Shown here piece by piece: positions 27,222 to 36,950 of a stretch of DNA of 64,000 bases (position 1 is the first letter of the stretch; each line of letters begins with the position of its first letter). The position numbers were made by a program, and so were the translations under genes. The DNA comes from Arenicella xantha (GTDB lineage: Bacteria > Pseudomonadota > Gammaproteobacteria > Arenicellales > Arenicellaceae): assembly GCF_003315245.1 (NCBI RefSeq), contig NZ_QNRT01000001.1:750963-814962 (forward strand), given 5' to 3'. A model generated the notes under the pieces. The model was not told the origin of the DNA and did no database searches. It was given only the letters and a program-made list of their open reading frames with translations.

Positions 27222-27399
27222 AACCCAAGTATAACGAGCCTCAGTGAAACAGCAATTGCACCATAAGCCGAGGTTAAAATCATTCAACACAATAGATCTC
27301 CGGCACCTCATCAAGCACCGCTAGCACACACTACCTAATTGCAGTCCAGCGATAGGCATGGCAATCTGACACTTTACCTCTTACTCCGGAATTTTTGCC

Positions 27400-27828
27400 A
27401 TGTATGAACTACACCCAACACTAAAAGCCGACACCATCGCCATTGGCGACCTCAATTTATGTGAACTTCGGTTGATGAATAATGCGTTGGTACCATGGCT
27501 AATCTTAGTGCCGAAGCGTCCAAACATCAGTGAAGCCTATCAATTGTCCGAGGACGAGCAAATTCAACTGTGCCAGGAAACCAGCCTGATATCGGAACTG
27601 ACCATGCAGATATTCCAAGGCGACAAGCTGAACACAGGCGCGATCGGCAACATCGTGCCGCAACTGCATATACACATCGTGATTCGCTATCAAGTTGATC
27701 CCGTGTGGCCCAAACCGGTATGGGGCAACATTGAGGAACACCCTTACACACATGAAGAAATCAAACTAGTACGCCAAACTCTGCACACCTCCATTCAACA
27801 AAAGTTAGCGCGATTTCGCCCTCATTAG
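27400..27828 (+). CDS. HIT-domain (histidine triad superfamily) protein
   Basis: Small HIT-superfamily protein of 142 residues, probably a nucleotide-binding hydrolase or transferase. The signature region is GNIVPQLHIHIVIRYQVDPVWPKPVW. It has two histidines of the HxHxHxx triad, with Val where the third His would be; I believe a gammaproteobacterial HIT branch shares this, but activity is uncertain. The N-terminal part (WLILVPKRPN) is the usual beta-strand before the alpha helix. It stands alone upstream of putA. Confidence 0.8.
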   Translation: MYELHPTLKADTIAIGDLNLCELRLMNNALVPWLILVPKRPNISEAYQLSEDEQIQLCQETSLISELTMQIFQGDKLNTGAIGNIVPQLHIHIVIRYQVDPVWPKPVWGNIEEHPYTHEEIKLVRQTLHTSIQQKLARFRPH

Positions 27829-27904
27829 CCACACTCCTTTAAAAAACAGTATTAGCCATTGCGTGGCGTCCGTCATATCCATTGGTATTCAGTCATTAGC
27901 CGGA

Positions 27905-27917
27905 AGCATATTATGCT
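27905..27917. promoter_or_regulatory. Palindromic candidate operator upstream of putA
   Basis: AGCATATTATGCT is a perfect 13-nt palindrome (6-bp arms, central T) 125 nt before the putA ATG. Lrp/AsnC-family proteins often bind AT-centred inverted repeats, and a gene for such a regulator lies just past putA, so it could be that regulator's site. This is inference from position and symmetry only. Confidence 0.35.
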
Positions 27918-28042
27918 GAAAACATCACTTTAAACTAAAATATTGCGCTTCAATTGGTGCGTTTTCAAGGGGATATTCTTGCCGTATCTCGGCAGAATGA
28001 GACTTACACAGCTGTAGATTTCTTATAAGCCACAACCTTGTT

Positions 28043-31000
28043 ATGAGTAAAAATGCCATGAGTATGAGCAATGGTCTCGCTGAACGCGAACAAACAGACC
28101 CAACCCAATCCGCAGAACTCGCTGCCCTGCGAAAAGCAATTGCCGCAACTAAACATGTCGATGAGCACCGCTTTGTAAGCGACTTAATCGATAAGCCGGT
28201 CCTCAACGAGGCTCAGCGCAAAAACGTAACTGAACATGCTCAAACACTGGTCCGAGCCTGCCGTAAAGACACCAATAGCCAAACACTATTAGATTCGTTT
28301 TTACAAGAATTCGGGCTATCTAATAAAGAGGGCGTGGCACTTATGTGTTTGGCTGAAGCCCTACTTCGCGTTCCCGACAAAACCACAGCAGACCGACTCA
28401 TCGCTGAAAAAATAACGTCTGGCGACTGGCGTAGTCACAATGGGCGATCAGAATCACTGTTCGTTAATGCGGCAACATGGGGCATGATTCTCACCGGCAA
28501 GTTAATCAAGCTTGACGAAGAAATCACTCAGCAACCTGGGTCATGGCTCAAGACCTTGTCTTCCAACTTGAGCGAACCAGTTGTGCGCCGCGCAATTCTA
28601 CAGGCCATGCGGATTATGGGCGGGCAATATGTATTAGGTCGCAGCATTGAGGAAGGCGCGCGAAAAGGCGCAAAATATAACTCAGTCGACACACGCTACT
28701 CATTTGATATGTTAGGCGAGGCCGCTCGCACTGAGCATGATGCCGAGAGATATTATCAAGCGTATTCCAACTCAATCGATCGTATCGGCGCACTGAACAA
28801 ACAATCCGACGTTTACACCTCGGATGGCATATCAGTAAAACTTTCAGCCTTACATCCACAATATCATTTTGCTCACTATCAAACAGTGATGGATGAGCTC
28901 CTGCCAAAAATTACCGAGCTATGCAGAAAAGCTAAGCACTACAACATTGGCATCAGCATTGATGCCGAGGAAGCAAGTCGCCTAGAAATGTCGATCGACC
29001 TGTTTGAAGCCCTGTGTCGTCACCCAGATTTACAGCAATGGGACGGTCTCGGATTTGTCATGCAAGCATACCAAAAGCGCGCACCAGCTCTCGCTAACTG
29101 GCTCATTGCTATCGGTCGAGACACTAACCGGAAAATTATGGTTCGTTTAGTTAAAGGCGCGTATTGGGATGCCGAAATAAAGCACGCGCAAGAGCAAGGC
29201 TTGCCCGACTATCCGGTGTTCACTCGAAAAGTAAATACCGATGCGTGTTATATGACCTGCGCAAAAAGCCTACTCGAAGCTAAAGACACAATATTTCCTC
29301 AATTTGCCACGCATAATGCTTATACCGCGGTCGCAATTCTCGGCATATCCGACGCGGCAGGCAACCGTAACTTCGAGTTCCAACGCTTACATGGCATGGG
29401 CGAATTACTCTATAAACACCTGCTTAAATCGTCCGCTGCGAAGGACATCCCATTGCGTGTTTATGCACCGATCGGTCAACACGAAGACCTGTTGCCGTAC
29501 TTGGTGCGACGACTCCTAGAAAACGGTGCCAATAGCTCATTCGTAAACCGCTTTTTAGACGATGACACTCCCGTCATCGAGCTAATTCAAGACGTTTACC
29601 AAGATGTTGCCAGTCATCCGCAATACCGGCATAGCAAAATCCCCGTCCCCAGCAACTTATTTATTGCCGCTGGTGAGGCTCGAATCAACGCGCGGGGAAT
29701 CGATCTTGACGACGCCCAATCAGTGTCACAGGTCACTGAAGCAATGGAGCGAGTTGCTCAGCAAACCATTGAGGCACACTCGATCATCAATGGCCGTTCA
29801 ACACCGGCAGAACCGGTGAACATTTTCAATCCTGCCAACATTAAACAGGTCGTCGGCCATAGCAGTTATGCCAACGCGACAATGATTGAGACAGCGCTTT
29901 CCAGTGCTGACAAATTTCAGCCGGACTGGCGTTCAAAACCCGCTATAGAACGAGCAACTGTGCTTGAAAAAACAGCCGACTTACTCGAGCAAAATATGCT
30001 CGAACTGATGGGCATAATCAGCTTGGAAGCAGGCCGTACAATTCCTGATTGCGTTTCAGAAGTCCGAGAAGCTATCGACTTCTGTCGCTATTACGCCATG
30101 CAAGCAACTCAAGGCTCGCTGAGTCAATCAGATGCGCAGGGACGCGGAGTATTCTTTTGTATCAGCCCGTGGAATTTTCCGTTAGCTATCTTTGTTGGCC
30201 AGATTTCAGCCGCGCTAGTCGCCGGCAACTGTGTACTCGCTAAACCAGCCGAACAAACCCCGCTAGTTGCGGCACGCGCAGTCGAGCTCTTTTTACAGGC
30301 CGGATGCCCGCCCCAAGCATTGCAATTGATTCTAGGCGAAGGCGCTTTCGTTGGCGGACTATTAACCAGTGACCCTCGAATCCAAGGCGTAGCCTTTACC
30401 GGATCGACACTCACCGCTCAACGCATCAACCAAACCATCGCCACTCGTTCAGGCGGAACCATTCCAATTATCGCCGAAACCGGCGGTCAAAATTGCATGA
30501 TTGTCGACTCCACCGCGCTACCGGAGCAAGTAGTCGACGATGTCATATCGTCCGCGTTTCACAGCGCCGGACAACGATGCTCAGCGCTGCGAGTGCTGTT
30601 TTTACAAGACGTAATCGCCGACAAAGTCTTGACCATGCTAGAAGGCGCAATGCAAGCCGTCCGCGTCGATGACCCCGCGAAACTTAGTGCCGATATAGGC
30701 CCAGTGATTGACCAACCAGCGTATGCCGCTTTGCAAACTCATATTGACTATATCGCGCCATTAAGCCGCCAACATTATCGAGTTGAGGTCAGTCCAGAGC
30801 TTTTAGAAAAAGGCCTATTCTTTCAACCACAAGTGTTTGAAATTGACTCATTAAATCAATTAGATCACGAGGTGTTCGGGCCAGTCTTGCATGTAATCCG
30901 CTACAACATCAAAGACATTAGCTCAGTGATTGAGCAAATCAACGCAACCGGCTACGGCTTAACACTTGGAGTTCATAGCCGTATCAGCGCGTTCGCAGAT

Positions 31001-31903
31001 TTCGTGTATCGCAACACCCGTGTAGGCAACACTTATATCAATCGAAATACCATTGGCGCCATGGTAGGCGTCAATCCGTTTGGTGGTAAAGGGCTTTCTG
31101 GCACCGGCCCCAAAGCCGGCGGCCCCAACTACCTGCACCGATTTCAGCGCCAGACTGATACTCGCGATATCCCAGCAAAGTTAGCGCACATTCATCGCGC
31201 TTTTTCGGCAGTCGAACCTAATCAGGACGACAAAACGGCTATTGCTCGTGCCTTATCTTCACAGAAAACATGGTCGCGACTTGCCAGCAATGAACGTTGC
31301 GCCAAATTGCTAGCCGCGTTGACTAAAACTGACACTGAACAAACGATAACAGCAAGCAAAATCATTAAGCGCATTAATACCGACCTACATGATCAGCAGA
31401 TCTTGCCGGGGCCAACAGGCGAAGAAAACATATTATTTTGCGGTGCCCGCGGACTTGTACTCATCCCTGTACATGATGCACTCTCAGCCACGGACCTCAC
31501 CGCAATGCTCAGCATCATTGTTGCGACCGGTAACACCGTGCTCCTACATACTAGCAGCAGCTCAAGTCGGGCTATGGTTGAATCAATACGCGTGTTGATT
31601 GGCGCCGCAATGCCTAGCGGCGTGCTTCAATTGAGCGAAGCGGAGAATTTAGGCTCGCTGTTAGCTCACACCGACATCTCGGCCATTGTTGCCTCGACCA
31701 GCTTCCCGGACATTCAGGCTGTGCGAAAGCTGCTAGCTGACCGCACGGGGCCAATCACACAACTGATTGAATTTGACTCAAGCGTAAGCAACCCAAACAG
31801 AAGCAGTAACTATGTAAGCTTCTTGATTGATGAACGCACCAAGACCGACAACCTCGTAGCGCGCGGCGGTAACACGCAACTGTTTAATTTAACGGAAGCC
31901 TAA
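28043..31903 (+). CDS. putA: Bifunctional proline dehydrogenase / delta-1-pyrroline-5-carboxylate dehydrogenase PutA
   Basis: Two-step enzyme that oxidises proline to glutamate: a FAD proline dehydrogenase barrel (~190-480) and an NAD aldehyde dehydrogenase (~570-1040), 1286 residues in all. In the first domain GISIDAEEASRLE, GFVMQAYQKRA and RLVKGAYWDAEIK mark the barrel. In the second, FCISPWNFPLAIF, AETGGQNCMIVDS and the catalytic Cys in SAGQRCSALR (~847) are clear. A further ~200-residue C-terminal region is present. There is no N-terminal ribbon-helix-helix DNA-binding domain, so this is the non-regulatory long type. Control may come from the AsnC/Lrp gene downstream. putP lies on the opposite strand. 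Confidence 0.95.
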   Translation: MSKNAMSMSNGLAEREQTDPTQSAELAALRKAIAATKHVDEHRFVSDLIDKPVLNEAQRKNVTEHAQTLVRACRKDTNSQTLLDSFLQEFGLSNKEGVALMCLAEALLRVPDKTTADRLIAEKITSGDWRSHNGRSESLFVNAATWGMILTGKLIKLDEEITQQPGSWLKTLSSNLSEPVVRRAILQAMRIMGGQYVLGRSIEEGARKGAKYNSVDTRYSFDMLGEAARTEHDAERYYQAYSNSIDRIGALNKQSDVYTSDGISVKLSALHPQYHFAHYQTVMDELLPKITELCRKAKHYNIGISIDAEEASRLEMSIDLFEALCRHPDLQQWDGLGFVMQAYQKRAPALANWLIAIGRDTNRKIMVRLVKGAYWDAEIKHAQEQGLPDYPVFTRKVNTDACYMTCAKSLLEAKDTIFPQFATHNAYTAVAILGISDAAGNRNFEFQRLHGMGELLYKHLLKSSAAKDIPLRVYAPIGQHEDLLPYLVRRLLENGANSSFVNRFLDDDTPVIELIQDVYQDVASHPQYRHSKIPVPSNLFIAAGEARINARGIDLDDAQSVSQVTEAMERVAQQTIEAHSIINGRSTPAEPVNIFNPANIKQVVGHSSYANATMIETALSSADKFQPDWRSKPAIERATVLEKTADLLEQNMLELMGIISLEAGRTIPDCVSEVREAIDFCRYYAMQATQGSLSQSDAQGRGVFFCISPWNFPLAIFVGQISAALVAGNCVLAKPAEQTPLVAARAVELFLQAGCPPQALQLILGEGAFVGGLLTSDPRIQGVAFTGSTLTAQRINQTIATRSGGTIPIIAETGGQNCMIVDSTALPEQVVDDVISSAFHSAGQRCSALRVLFLQDVIADKVLTMLEGAMQAVRVDDPAKLSADIGPVIDQPAYAALQTHIDYIAPLSRQHYRVEVSPELLEKGLFFQPQVFEIDSLNQLDHEVFGPVLHVIRYNIKDISSVIEQINATGYGLTLGVHSRISAFADFVYRNTRVGNTYINRNTIGAMVGVNPFGGKGLSGTGPKAGGPNYLHRFQRQTDTRDIPAKLAHIHRAFSAVEPNQDDKTAIARALSSQKTWSRLASNERCAKLLAALTKTDTEQTITASKIIKRINTDLHDQQILPGPTGEENILFCGARGLVLIPVHDALSATDLTAMLSIIVATGNTVLLHTSSSSSRAMVESIRVLIGAAMPSGVLQLSEAENLGSLLAHTDISAIVASTSFPDIQAVRKLLADRTGPITQLIEFDSSVSNPNRSSNYVSFLIDERTKTDNLVARGGNTQLFNLTEA

Positions 31904-31932
31904 GCGAGCACAGGCAGACACCCTGAAAGACA

Positions 31933-31959
31933 AATAGGCCCTCGTCCTGAGGGCCTATT
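31933..31959. terminator. Bidirectional hairpin between putA and the lrp-like gene
   Basis: A perfect 11-bp stem (AATAGGCCCTC / GAGGGCCTATT) with a 5-nt loop lies between convergent gene ends. T runs are short on both sides (TTTG on the minus strand), so efficiency is uncertain, but position and stem favour a shared terminator. Confidence 0.75.
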
Positions 31960-31978
31960 GAAAAGCTAAACAAGTAAT

Positions 31979-32473
31979 TTAGTCGAGCGGCACATCCGTC
32001 ACAATTTTCACTTGCTCAATAACCATATACGTATGCGTCTGTGACACACCAGGAAACCGCACAATACGCTCGAGCACCGACCGATAGTTTTCCATGTCTT
32101 CAAAACGAACCTTAAGCAAATAATCGTAGCCCCCGGCCACCATGTGACATTCGGCAACGAAGTCGCTCTTTTTGACCTCATTCTTGAACTCAAGAAATAC
32201 CTCTTCGGTAGTGCGCTCCAAGGTAACTTGAATAAACGCAACCTTGCCGTAGCCCAACATATCGGCGTCGAGTTGCGCACTATATCCAGTAATATAGCCC
32301 GCCGCTTCGAGCCGCTTAACTCGCTCCAAACAAGGACTTGGGCTCAAATGTACCTTTTCAGCTAATGCGACATTAGACATACGCCCATCGGCCTGCAATG
32401 CCGACAAAATTGCACGATCAATACGATCAAGATTTCGATGCCGTTTAGTTGGGCTTTTGATTACCTTTGACAC
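31979..32473 (-). CDS. AsnC/Lrp-family transcription regulator (probable proline-catabolism regulator)
   Basis: Leucine-responsive-type regulator, 164 residues. The helix-turn-helix is at ~17-60 (LDRIDRAILSALQADGRMSNVALAEKVHLSPSPCLERVKRLEAAG, typical Lrp), followed by the RAM ligand-binding domain with FVAECHMVAGGYDYLLKVR and RFPGVSQTHTYMV. It resembles Lrp in length. It lies 36 nt after putP on the same strand and convergent to putA, so it is a good candidate for a PutR-like activator that senses proline. It could also act globally, which sequence cannot exclude. Confidence 0.85.
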   Translation of the reverse strand: MSKVIKSPTKRHRNLDRIDRAILSALQADGRMSNVALAEKVHLSPSPCLERVKRLEAAGYITGYSAQLDADMLGYGKVAFIQVTLERTTEEVFLEFKNEVKKSDFVAECHMVAGGYDYLLKVRFEDMENYRSVLERIVRFPGVSQTHTYMVIEQVKIVTDVPLD

Positions 32474-32509
32474 ACCTCACCTCATAAAATGTAACTATTG
32501 TGACTCTAG

Positions 32510-34006
32510 TTAGGCCAGCTGACGTTTTAACTCCGATTTCATTAGTTCAAACGTAGAGGTCATTTGTTCGGACGGCGGACGCGTCAATAAGCTCACGACA
32601 AAAATCGCCACTGCCGACAGTATAAACCCAGGAACGATTTCAAAAATCACCGCACTAAGCGCTTGCCCTTGATAGGTGAAAGGGCCATAGATCCAAATTA
32701 GCACGGTGGCTGCTCCAACTACAATCCCCGCCAACGCGCCCTGCCTAGTCATACGCTTCCAAAACAGACTGATCAGCACTACCGGCCCGAATGCCGAGCC
32801 AAACCCAGCCCAAGCATTACTCACCAAGCTCAATATACTGCTATCCCGATCCTGTGCCAATAAGACTGCCAAAACCGCTACCGCCACTACCGACAACCGC
32901 CCCACCATCACCAACTCTTGCGGCGATGCAGACTTGCGTAAAAACGTCTTGTAGAGATCCTCAGTTAAGGAACTCGACGTAACTAATAACTGCGATGAAA
33001 TAGTGCTCATTATGGCCGCTAATATCGCCGCCAGCAAAAAACCACTAATCAGCGGATGAAACAATGTGGTAGATAAAAAGATAAAGACCGCCTCAGGATC
33101 TTTTAAGCTAGCACCTGTCGCCGAAATATAGGCTAAGCCGACAATGCCGACCATGGTCGCACCGATCAATGACACGATCATCCAACTCATGCCGATTCGG
33201 CGCGCCACCTTCATTTCTTTAACGGAGCGAATCGCCATAAAACGCACAATAATATGCGGCTGACCGAAGTAGCCTAAGCCCCAACTTGCAGCTGAAATAA
33301 TTGCCAAAGTTGATACTCCGCCCAAGCTTAACAAGCTTGGGTCGATAGCGATGATTTGTGCCTGAGTGGCTTCAATACCACCTAGATTGTACAGAGCCAC
33401 CGACGGCACCAAAATTAGCGCAACAAACATTATGCAGCCTTGCACGAAGTCGGTCGTACTGACCGCCAGAAAGCCACCAAACGCACTGTACGCGACAACC
33501 ACGCCAGCGGTAACCATTACGCCAACTTGGTAGCTCATATCAAACGACGTTTCAAACAACTTACCGCCAGCGACCACGCCAGACGTCGTATAGATAGCAA
33601 AAAACACCACAATCACAATCGCACAAATGACTCTAATTATATGATTATGGTCCTCAAAACGTCGCTCAAAAAACTCGGGAATTGTAACCGCATCGCCAGC
33701 CACTTCGGTGTAAACGCGCAGCCGAGGAGCCACGGTTAAATAGTTCAAATACGCGCCAACTGATAGGCCGACAGCGATCCAGACATTGCCAAGACCTGAT
33801 AAATACATCGCACCAGGCAGACCCATTAGCATCCAACCACTCATGTCCGACGCACCTGCCGACAACGCCGTCACTGATGGACTCAAACTCCGTCCGCCCA
33901 GCATAAAACCGGAGACGTCATTCTTGGTTTTCAAGTACGAATAAAGACCAATGCCCAACATCACCGCAAAGTACACGGCGAGCGACACATAAACACCTAA
34001 TTGCAT
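32510..34006 (-). CDS. putP: Sodium/proline symporter
   Basis: Inner-membrane SSS-family transporter that imports proline with sodium; 498 residues and about 13 hydrophobic segments. Family motifs include SAGASDMSGWMLMGLPGAMYLSGL near residue 50, the conserved SWGLGYFGQPHIIVRFMAIRS and the STISSQLLVTSSSLTEDLYK region. It pairs with putA for proline use and is followed by the AsnC/Lrp gene. The ATG at 34006 begins MQLGVYVSLAVYF. Confidence 0.93.
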   Translation of the reverse strand: MQLGVYVSLAVYFAVMLGIGLYSYLKTKNDVSGFMLGGRSLSPSVTALSAGASDMSGWMLMGLPGAMYLSGLGNVWIAVGLSVGAYLNYLTVAPRLRVYTEVAGDAVTIPEFFERRFEDHNHIIRVICAIVIVVFFAIYTTSGVVAGGKLFETSFDMSYQVGVMVTAGVVVAYSAFGGFLAVSTTDFVQGCIMFVALILVPSVALYNLGGIEATQAQIIAIDPSLLSLGGVSTLAIISAASWGLGYFGQPHIIVRFMAIRSVKEMKVARRIGMSWMIVSLIGATMVGIVGLAYISATGASLKDPEAVFIFLSTTLFHPLISGFLLAAILAAIMSTISSQLLVTSSSLTEDLYKTFLRKSASPQELVMVGRLSVVAVAVLAVLLAQDRDSSILSLVSNAWAGFGSAFGPVVLISLFWKRMTRQGALAGIVVGAATVLIWIYGPFTYQGQALSAVIFEIVPGFILSAVAIFVVSLLTRPPSEQMTSTFELMKSELKRQLA

Positions 34007-34323
34007 AATCGCTTCTCTATATTTTATTTTTCCGCCAACCCAATCTTAGAAATCACATCAGGCAGCATCAATTTATTAGCTTAACCACATCGTCCCATAC
34101 TTTGCGACGAATAGAAATCAAAGCGTCTGAGCAATCACCGGCAAAATGCCGTGCCGACTAGAACCAGAAACACGCGCGCGATATAATTAGCCAGCCTAAC
34201 TCTGCATCAGTCATTATTGAGCAACACCTTGCTAGGCGTCGATGCTAGCCGCGTTCGGCTGTTGATTAGCGATTAAATGTCCTTAGAATTCGGAAACTCA
34301 TACAAAATGACCCCAAGTGGGTA
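34007..34323. other. Intergenic region between recQ and putP
   Basis: About 317 bp upstream of putP and downstream of recQ, both on the minus strand. It presumably holds the putP promoter. I see no clear -10/-35 pair, hairpin terminator, repeat or small gene in it. Confidence 0.5.
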
Positions 34324-36117
34324 TTAGCTAAATTCAGCCAATACTTCTAAAAACGCATCACCAAATTTTTCCAATTTAACTTGTCCCACTCCATTGATAG
34401 TAAGCAATTCGTCAGCATCAGCGGGTTGGTATTGCATCATTTCCATTAACGTCGCATCGTGAAAAACGTGAAATGGCGGCACGCCTAGCTCATCTGCTAG
34501 CGATTTCCGACACGCCTTGAGAGCCTCCCACAATGCCTCGTCGCCATGCGACACAGCGACCGGTGTGCGCTTAGCCCGAGCCGGCTTAGCCGCTGCCGAA
34601 TCTTGCCGCAGAAATAATGACACGTCTCCACGTAGCAGCGCGCGCGCCTTTTCGGTCAATTGAATCGCTCCATATAATTGCTCATTGACCAACAAGTAAC
34701 CCTGCACAATCAACTGACGAATAACCGAACGCCATTGTTGGTCGCTAACGTCTGCGCCAATTCCATAAGTACTTAAACTATGATGACCGAACTGTTTGAC
34801 CTTAGCGGTTTCCTTACCACGCAACACATCGATTACATGGCCAGAACCAAAACGTTGACCAGTTCGGTAAATATTCGACAATAGCTTCTGCGCTGCTTCT
34901 GTAGCATTCCATGTTTTAGGAGGGTTCAAGCAAACATCACAATTGCCACAAACCTCCGCGTCTGCTTCACCGAAGTACCGCAATAACGCACGACGCCGAC
35001 AAGTAGTCGCCTCACACCAAGCCAACAAGCTGTCGATCTTGCCACGCTCCATACGCTTAAATTGCTCATCCGCATTAGAGTCTTGCACCATTTTACCAAT
35101 GCGCACCACGTCTTGTAGCCCGTAAACCATCCAAGCCACACTAGGCTGACCATCACGACCCGCACGGCCGGTTTCTTGGTAATAGGCCTCAATGCTCTTA
35201 GGCAGATCAAGGTGCGCCACAAATCGCACATCTGGCTTATCGATCCCCATTCCAAAGGCGATAGTTGCGACCATTACGATGCCTTCTTCACGTAAAAAGC
35301 GTCGTTGATTCTCTTGTCGCTCTTCGCCAGGTAAGCCAGCATGGTATGGCAGCGCTTTATATCCACGTTGCGATAACCATGCAGCAATGCCATCGACGCG
35401 ACTTCGTGACATGCAATAGACAATACCAGCCTGTTGTTTGTAGTCTTGCAAAAAACTGAGCAGCTGAGACTTAGCCTCGCCCTTTTCTTTAACAATATAA
35501 CGGATATTGGGTCGATCAAAACTACTGACGAACACCTTTGGCTCGCACAAATCCAGCCGCATCATGATTTCTTCGCGTGAGCGCTCATCAGCGGTAGCGG
35601 TCAGCGCTAGTCGCGGAACACCCGGAAAGGCATATCGCAATACATTGAGCCCAAGGTAATCAGCGCGAAAATCATGCCCCCATTGCGACACACAATGCGC
35701 CTCGTCAATCGCAATCAACGACACCGGCACACTGCAAAGACGGTCCAAGGTGGCATCTTGCAATAAACGCTCAGGCGCAATATACAAAACATCTAATTCA
35801 TGATCATGAATCGCTCGAAGTGTTGCTCCAGCCTCTTCGCGAGATAAGGTAGAGTTCAAATAGGCCGCACGAATACCTAATTGTTGCAGTGCGGCTACTT
35901 GGTCTTGCATTAAAGCAATCAAGGGGGAAACCACGATCGCCATACCATCGCGCACCAACCCAGGAATTTGATAACAAAGGGACTTACCACCACCAGTTGG
36001 CATCAACACCAGCGCATCTTGGCCAGCCAACGCGGTTTCGATCACAGATTTTTGCGACCCACGAAAATGCGTATAACCAAAGGTATGTTTTAAAATATCT
36101 TCTGCGCGGTCTATCAT
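34324..36117 (-). CDS. recQ: ATP-dependent DNA helicase RecQ
   Basis: 3'-5' superfamily 2 helicase of the RecF recombination pathway; 597 residues. Walker A is TGGGKSLCYQIP and motif II is DEAHCVSQWGHDFR. Motifs V/VI read ATIAFGMGIDKPDVR and QETGRAGRDG. A zinc-binding RQC region has cysteines in CEATTCRRR and CGNCDVC, and the C-terminus has an HRDC domain (ELLTINGVGQVKLEKFGDAFL). Divergent from greB with an 84-bp gap. Confidence 0.96.
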   Translation of the reverse strand: MIDRAEDILKHTFGYTHFRGSQKSVIETALAGQDALVLMPTGGGKSLCYQIPGLVRDGMAIVVSPLIALMQDQVAALQQLGIRAAYLNSTLSREEAGATLRAIHDHELDVLYIAPERLLQDATLDRLCSVPVSLIAIDEAHCVSQWGHDFRADYLGLNVLRYAFPGVPRLALTATADERSREEIMMRLDLCEPKVFVSSFDRPNIRYIVKEKGEAKSQLLSFLQDYKQQAGIVYCMSRSRVDGIAAWLSQRGYKALPYHAGLPGEERQENQRRFLREEGIVMVATIAFGMGIDKPDVRFVAHLDLPKSIEAYYQETGRAGRDGQPSVAWMVYGLQDVVRIGKMVQDSNADEQFKRMERGKIDSLLAWCEATTCRRRALLRYFGEADAEVCGNCDVCLNPPKTWNATEAAQKLLSNIYRTGQRFGSGHVIDVLRGKETAKVKQFGHHSLSTYGIGADVSDQQWRSVIRQLIVQGYLLVNEQLYGAIQLTEKARALLRGDVSLFLRQDSAAAKPARAKRTPVAVSHGDEALWEALKACRKSLADELGVPPFHVFHDATLMEMMQYQPADADELLTINGVGQVKLEKFGDAFLEVLAEFS

Positions 36118-36201
36118 AACGGTCCTTATTACTGATATTAATTACGTGCGCTCATCGGGCATCGAGTATGCCGTTTGACAGCGTGACGTTCAAGGTGAAT
36201 T

Positions 36202-36693
36202 ATGAGCCGTTGGCGCCCCCCTCAACCAAAATCTACAGCAATCATCACGCCGACCGGCTACGCTGCCCTCGAGAAAGAACTAAAGCAACTGTGGGCCAAG
36301 CGGCGCATTGTCAATGACGCCCTCGCCGCCGCCGCCGCGGAGGGCGATCGCAGCGAGAATGCTGAATACATATATCGCAAGAAGGAGCAGGCTGGAATTG
36401 ATCGCCGGATTCGCTATTTGCAAAAGCGCATGCCCGACCTACGCGTGGTGTCAGACATAGGTAATCGACAACAGGTGTTTTTTAGCGCCACCGTGACTTT
36501 AGAGACTGATGACGGAACTGAGTATCGCTACCGAATCGTTGGTCCCGACGAAACCAACACCCAAGCTGGCGACATCAGTATTGACTCGCCGTTAGCCAAA
36601 GCGCTACTGAAAAAACAAGTGGATGACGAAGTAAACGTAACAATCGCAGGTCAACCCGTTACCTACCTTATCCTAGACATTGAGTACACTTGA
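36202..36693 (+). CDS. greB: Transcription elongation factor GreB
   Basis: Cleavage factor that rescues backtracked RNA polymerase; 163 residues. The N-terminal coiled coil carries the acidic tip [17 protein letters not shown], and the C-terminal FKBP-like domain has [27 protein letters not shown]. The tyrosine-rich [10 protein letters not shown] segment and basic N-terminus favour GreB over GreA. A hairpin (AGACC...GGTCT, 36693-36724) right after the stop may terminate it weakly. Confidence 0.94.
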   Translation: MSRWRPPQPKSTAIITPTGYAALEKELKQLWAKRRIVNDALAAAAAEGDRSENAEYIYRKKEQAGIDRRIRYLQKRMPDLRVVSDIGNRQQVFFSATVTLETDDGTEYRYRIVGPDETNTQAGDISIDSPLAKALLKKQVDDEVNVTIAGQPVTYLILDIEYT

Positions 36694-36736
36694 GACCTTC
36701 CTGCAACAGCCGGAAATCGGGTCTTTCGCCTTAAAT

Positions 36737-36766
36737 TTCATTAAAATTTCGTTACAGGTGTAAAAT
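36737..36766 (+). promoter_or_regulatory. Candidate promoter of the small transcript after greB
   Basis: -35-like TTCATT (36737-36742), 18-nt spacer and -10-like TAAAAT (36761-36766). Together with the terminator ending at 36933 it would define a ~160-nt transcript. Confidence 0.4.
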
Positions 36767-36816
36767 AGCCGTGTGCGAAGAGAATATTTTTGGTATAAAT
36801 AAGGGGTCGAAGCGGA

Positions 36817-36891
36817 ATGAACGAGCCGTTTAGACATGTTGTTTTTCATTTGAAAACCAAGCTAAATATACCCCACCCCTACACTATTTAG
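36817..36891 (+). CDS. Possible 24-residue micropeptide
   Basis: ATG to TAG frame encoding MNEPFRHVVFHLKTKLNIPH plus four more residues (PYTI). A purine-rich AAGCGGA lies directly before the ATG and AAGGGG lies 11-16 nt upstream, so translation is possible but the spacing is not ideal. It fits wholly within the candidate small transcript. No homology is recognised; it may be chance. Confidence 0.25.
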   Translation: MNEPFRHVVFHLKTKLNIPHPYTI

Positions 36892-36899
36892 TTTGTTTC

Positions 36900-36933
36900 A
36901 AGCGCTTCGGCCCTAAACCGAAGCGCTTTTTTT
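36900..36933 (+). terminator. Strong intrinsic terminator
   Basis: Perfect 11-bp GC-rich stem (AAGCGCTTCGG / CCGAAGCGCTT) with a 7-nt loop, followed by a run of Ts. It lies ~207 nt after the greB stop, further than usual for greB itself. Confidence 0.9.
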
Positions 36934-36950
36934 ATGCCTAGGTACTTTTT

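Larger units (their letters stand above)
36773..36933 (+). ncRNA. Candidate small RNA (or micropeptide mRNA) with its own terminator
   Basis: A promoter-like sequence is followed about 160 nt later by a strong intrinsic terminator, with no annotatable large gene between. Inside, GGGGT (36802-36808 area) can pair with the ACCCC/CACCCC block near 36869-36880, which would fold the transcript. The same interval also contains a 24-codon reading frame (36817-36891). I do not recognise a known RNA family (it lacks obvious 6S, tmRNA or Rsm features). The 5' end is estimated from the -10 box. Confidence 0.4.
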
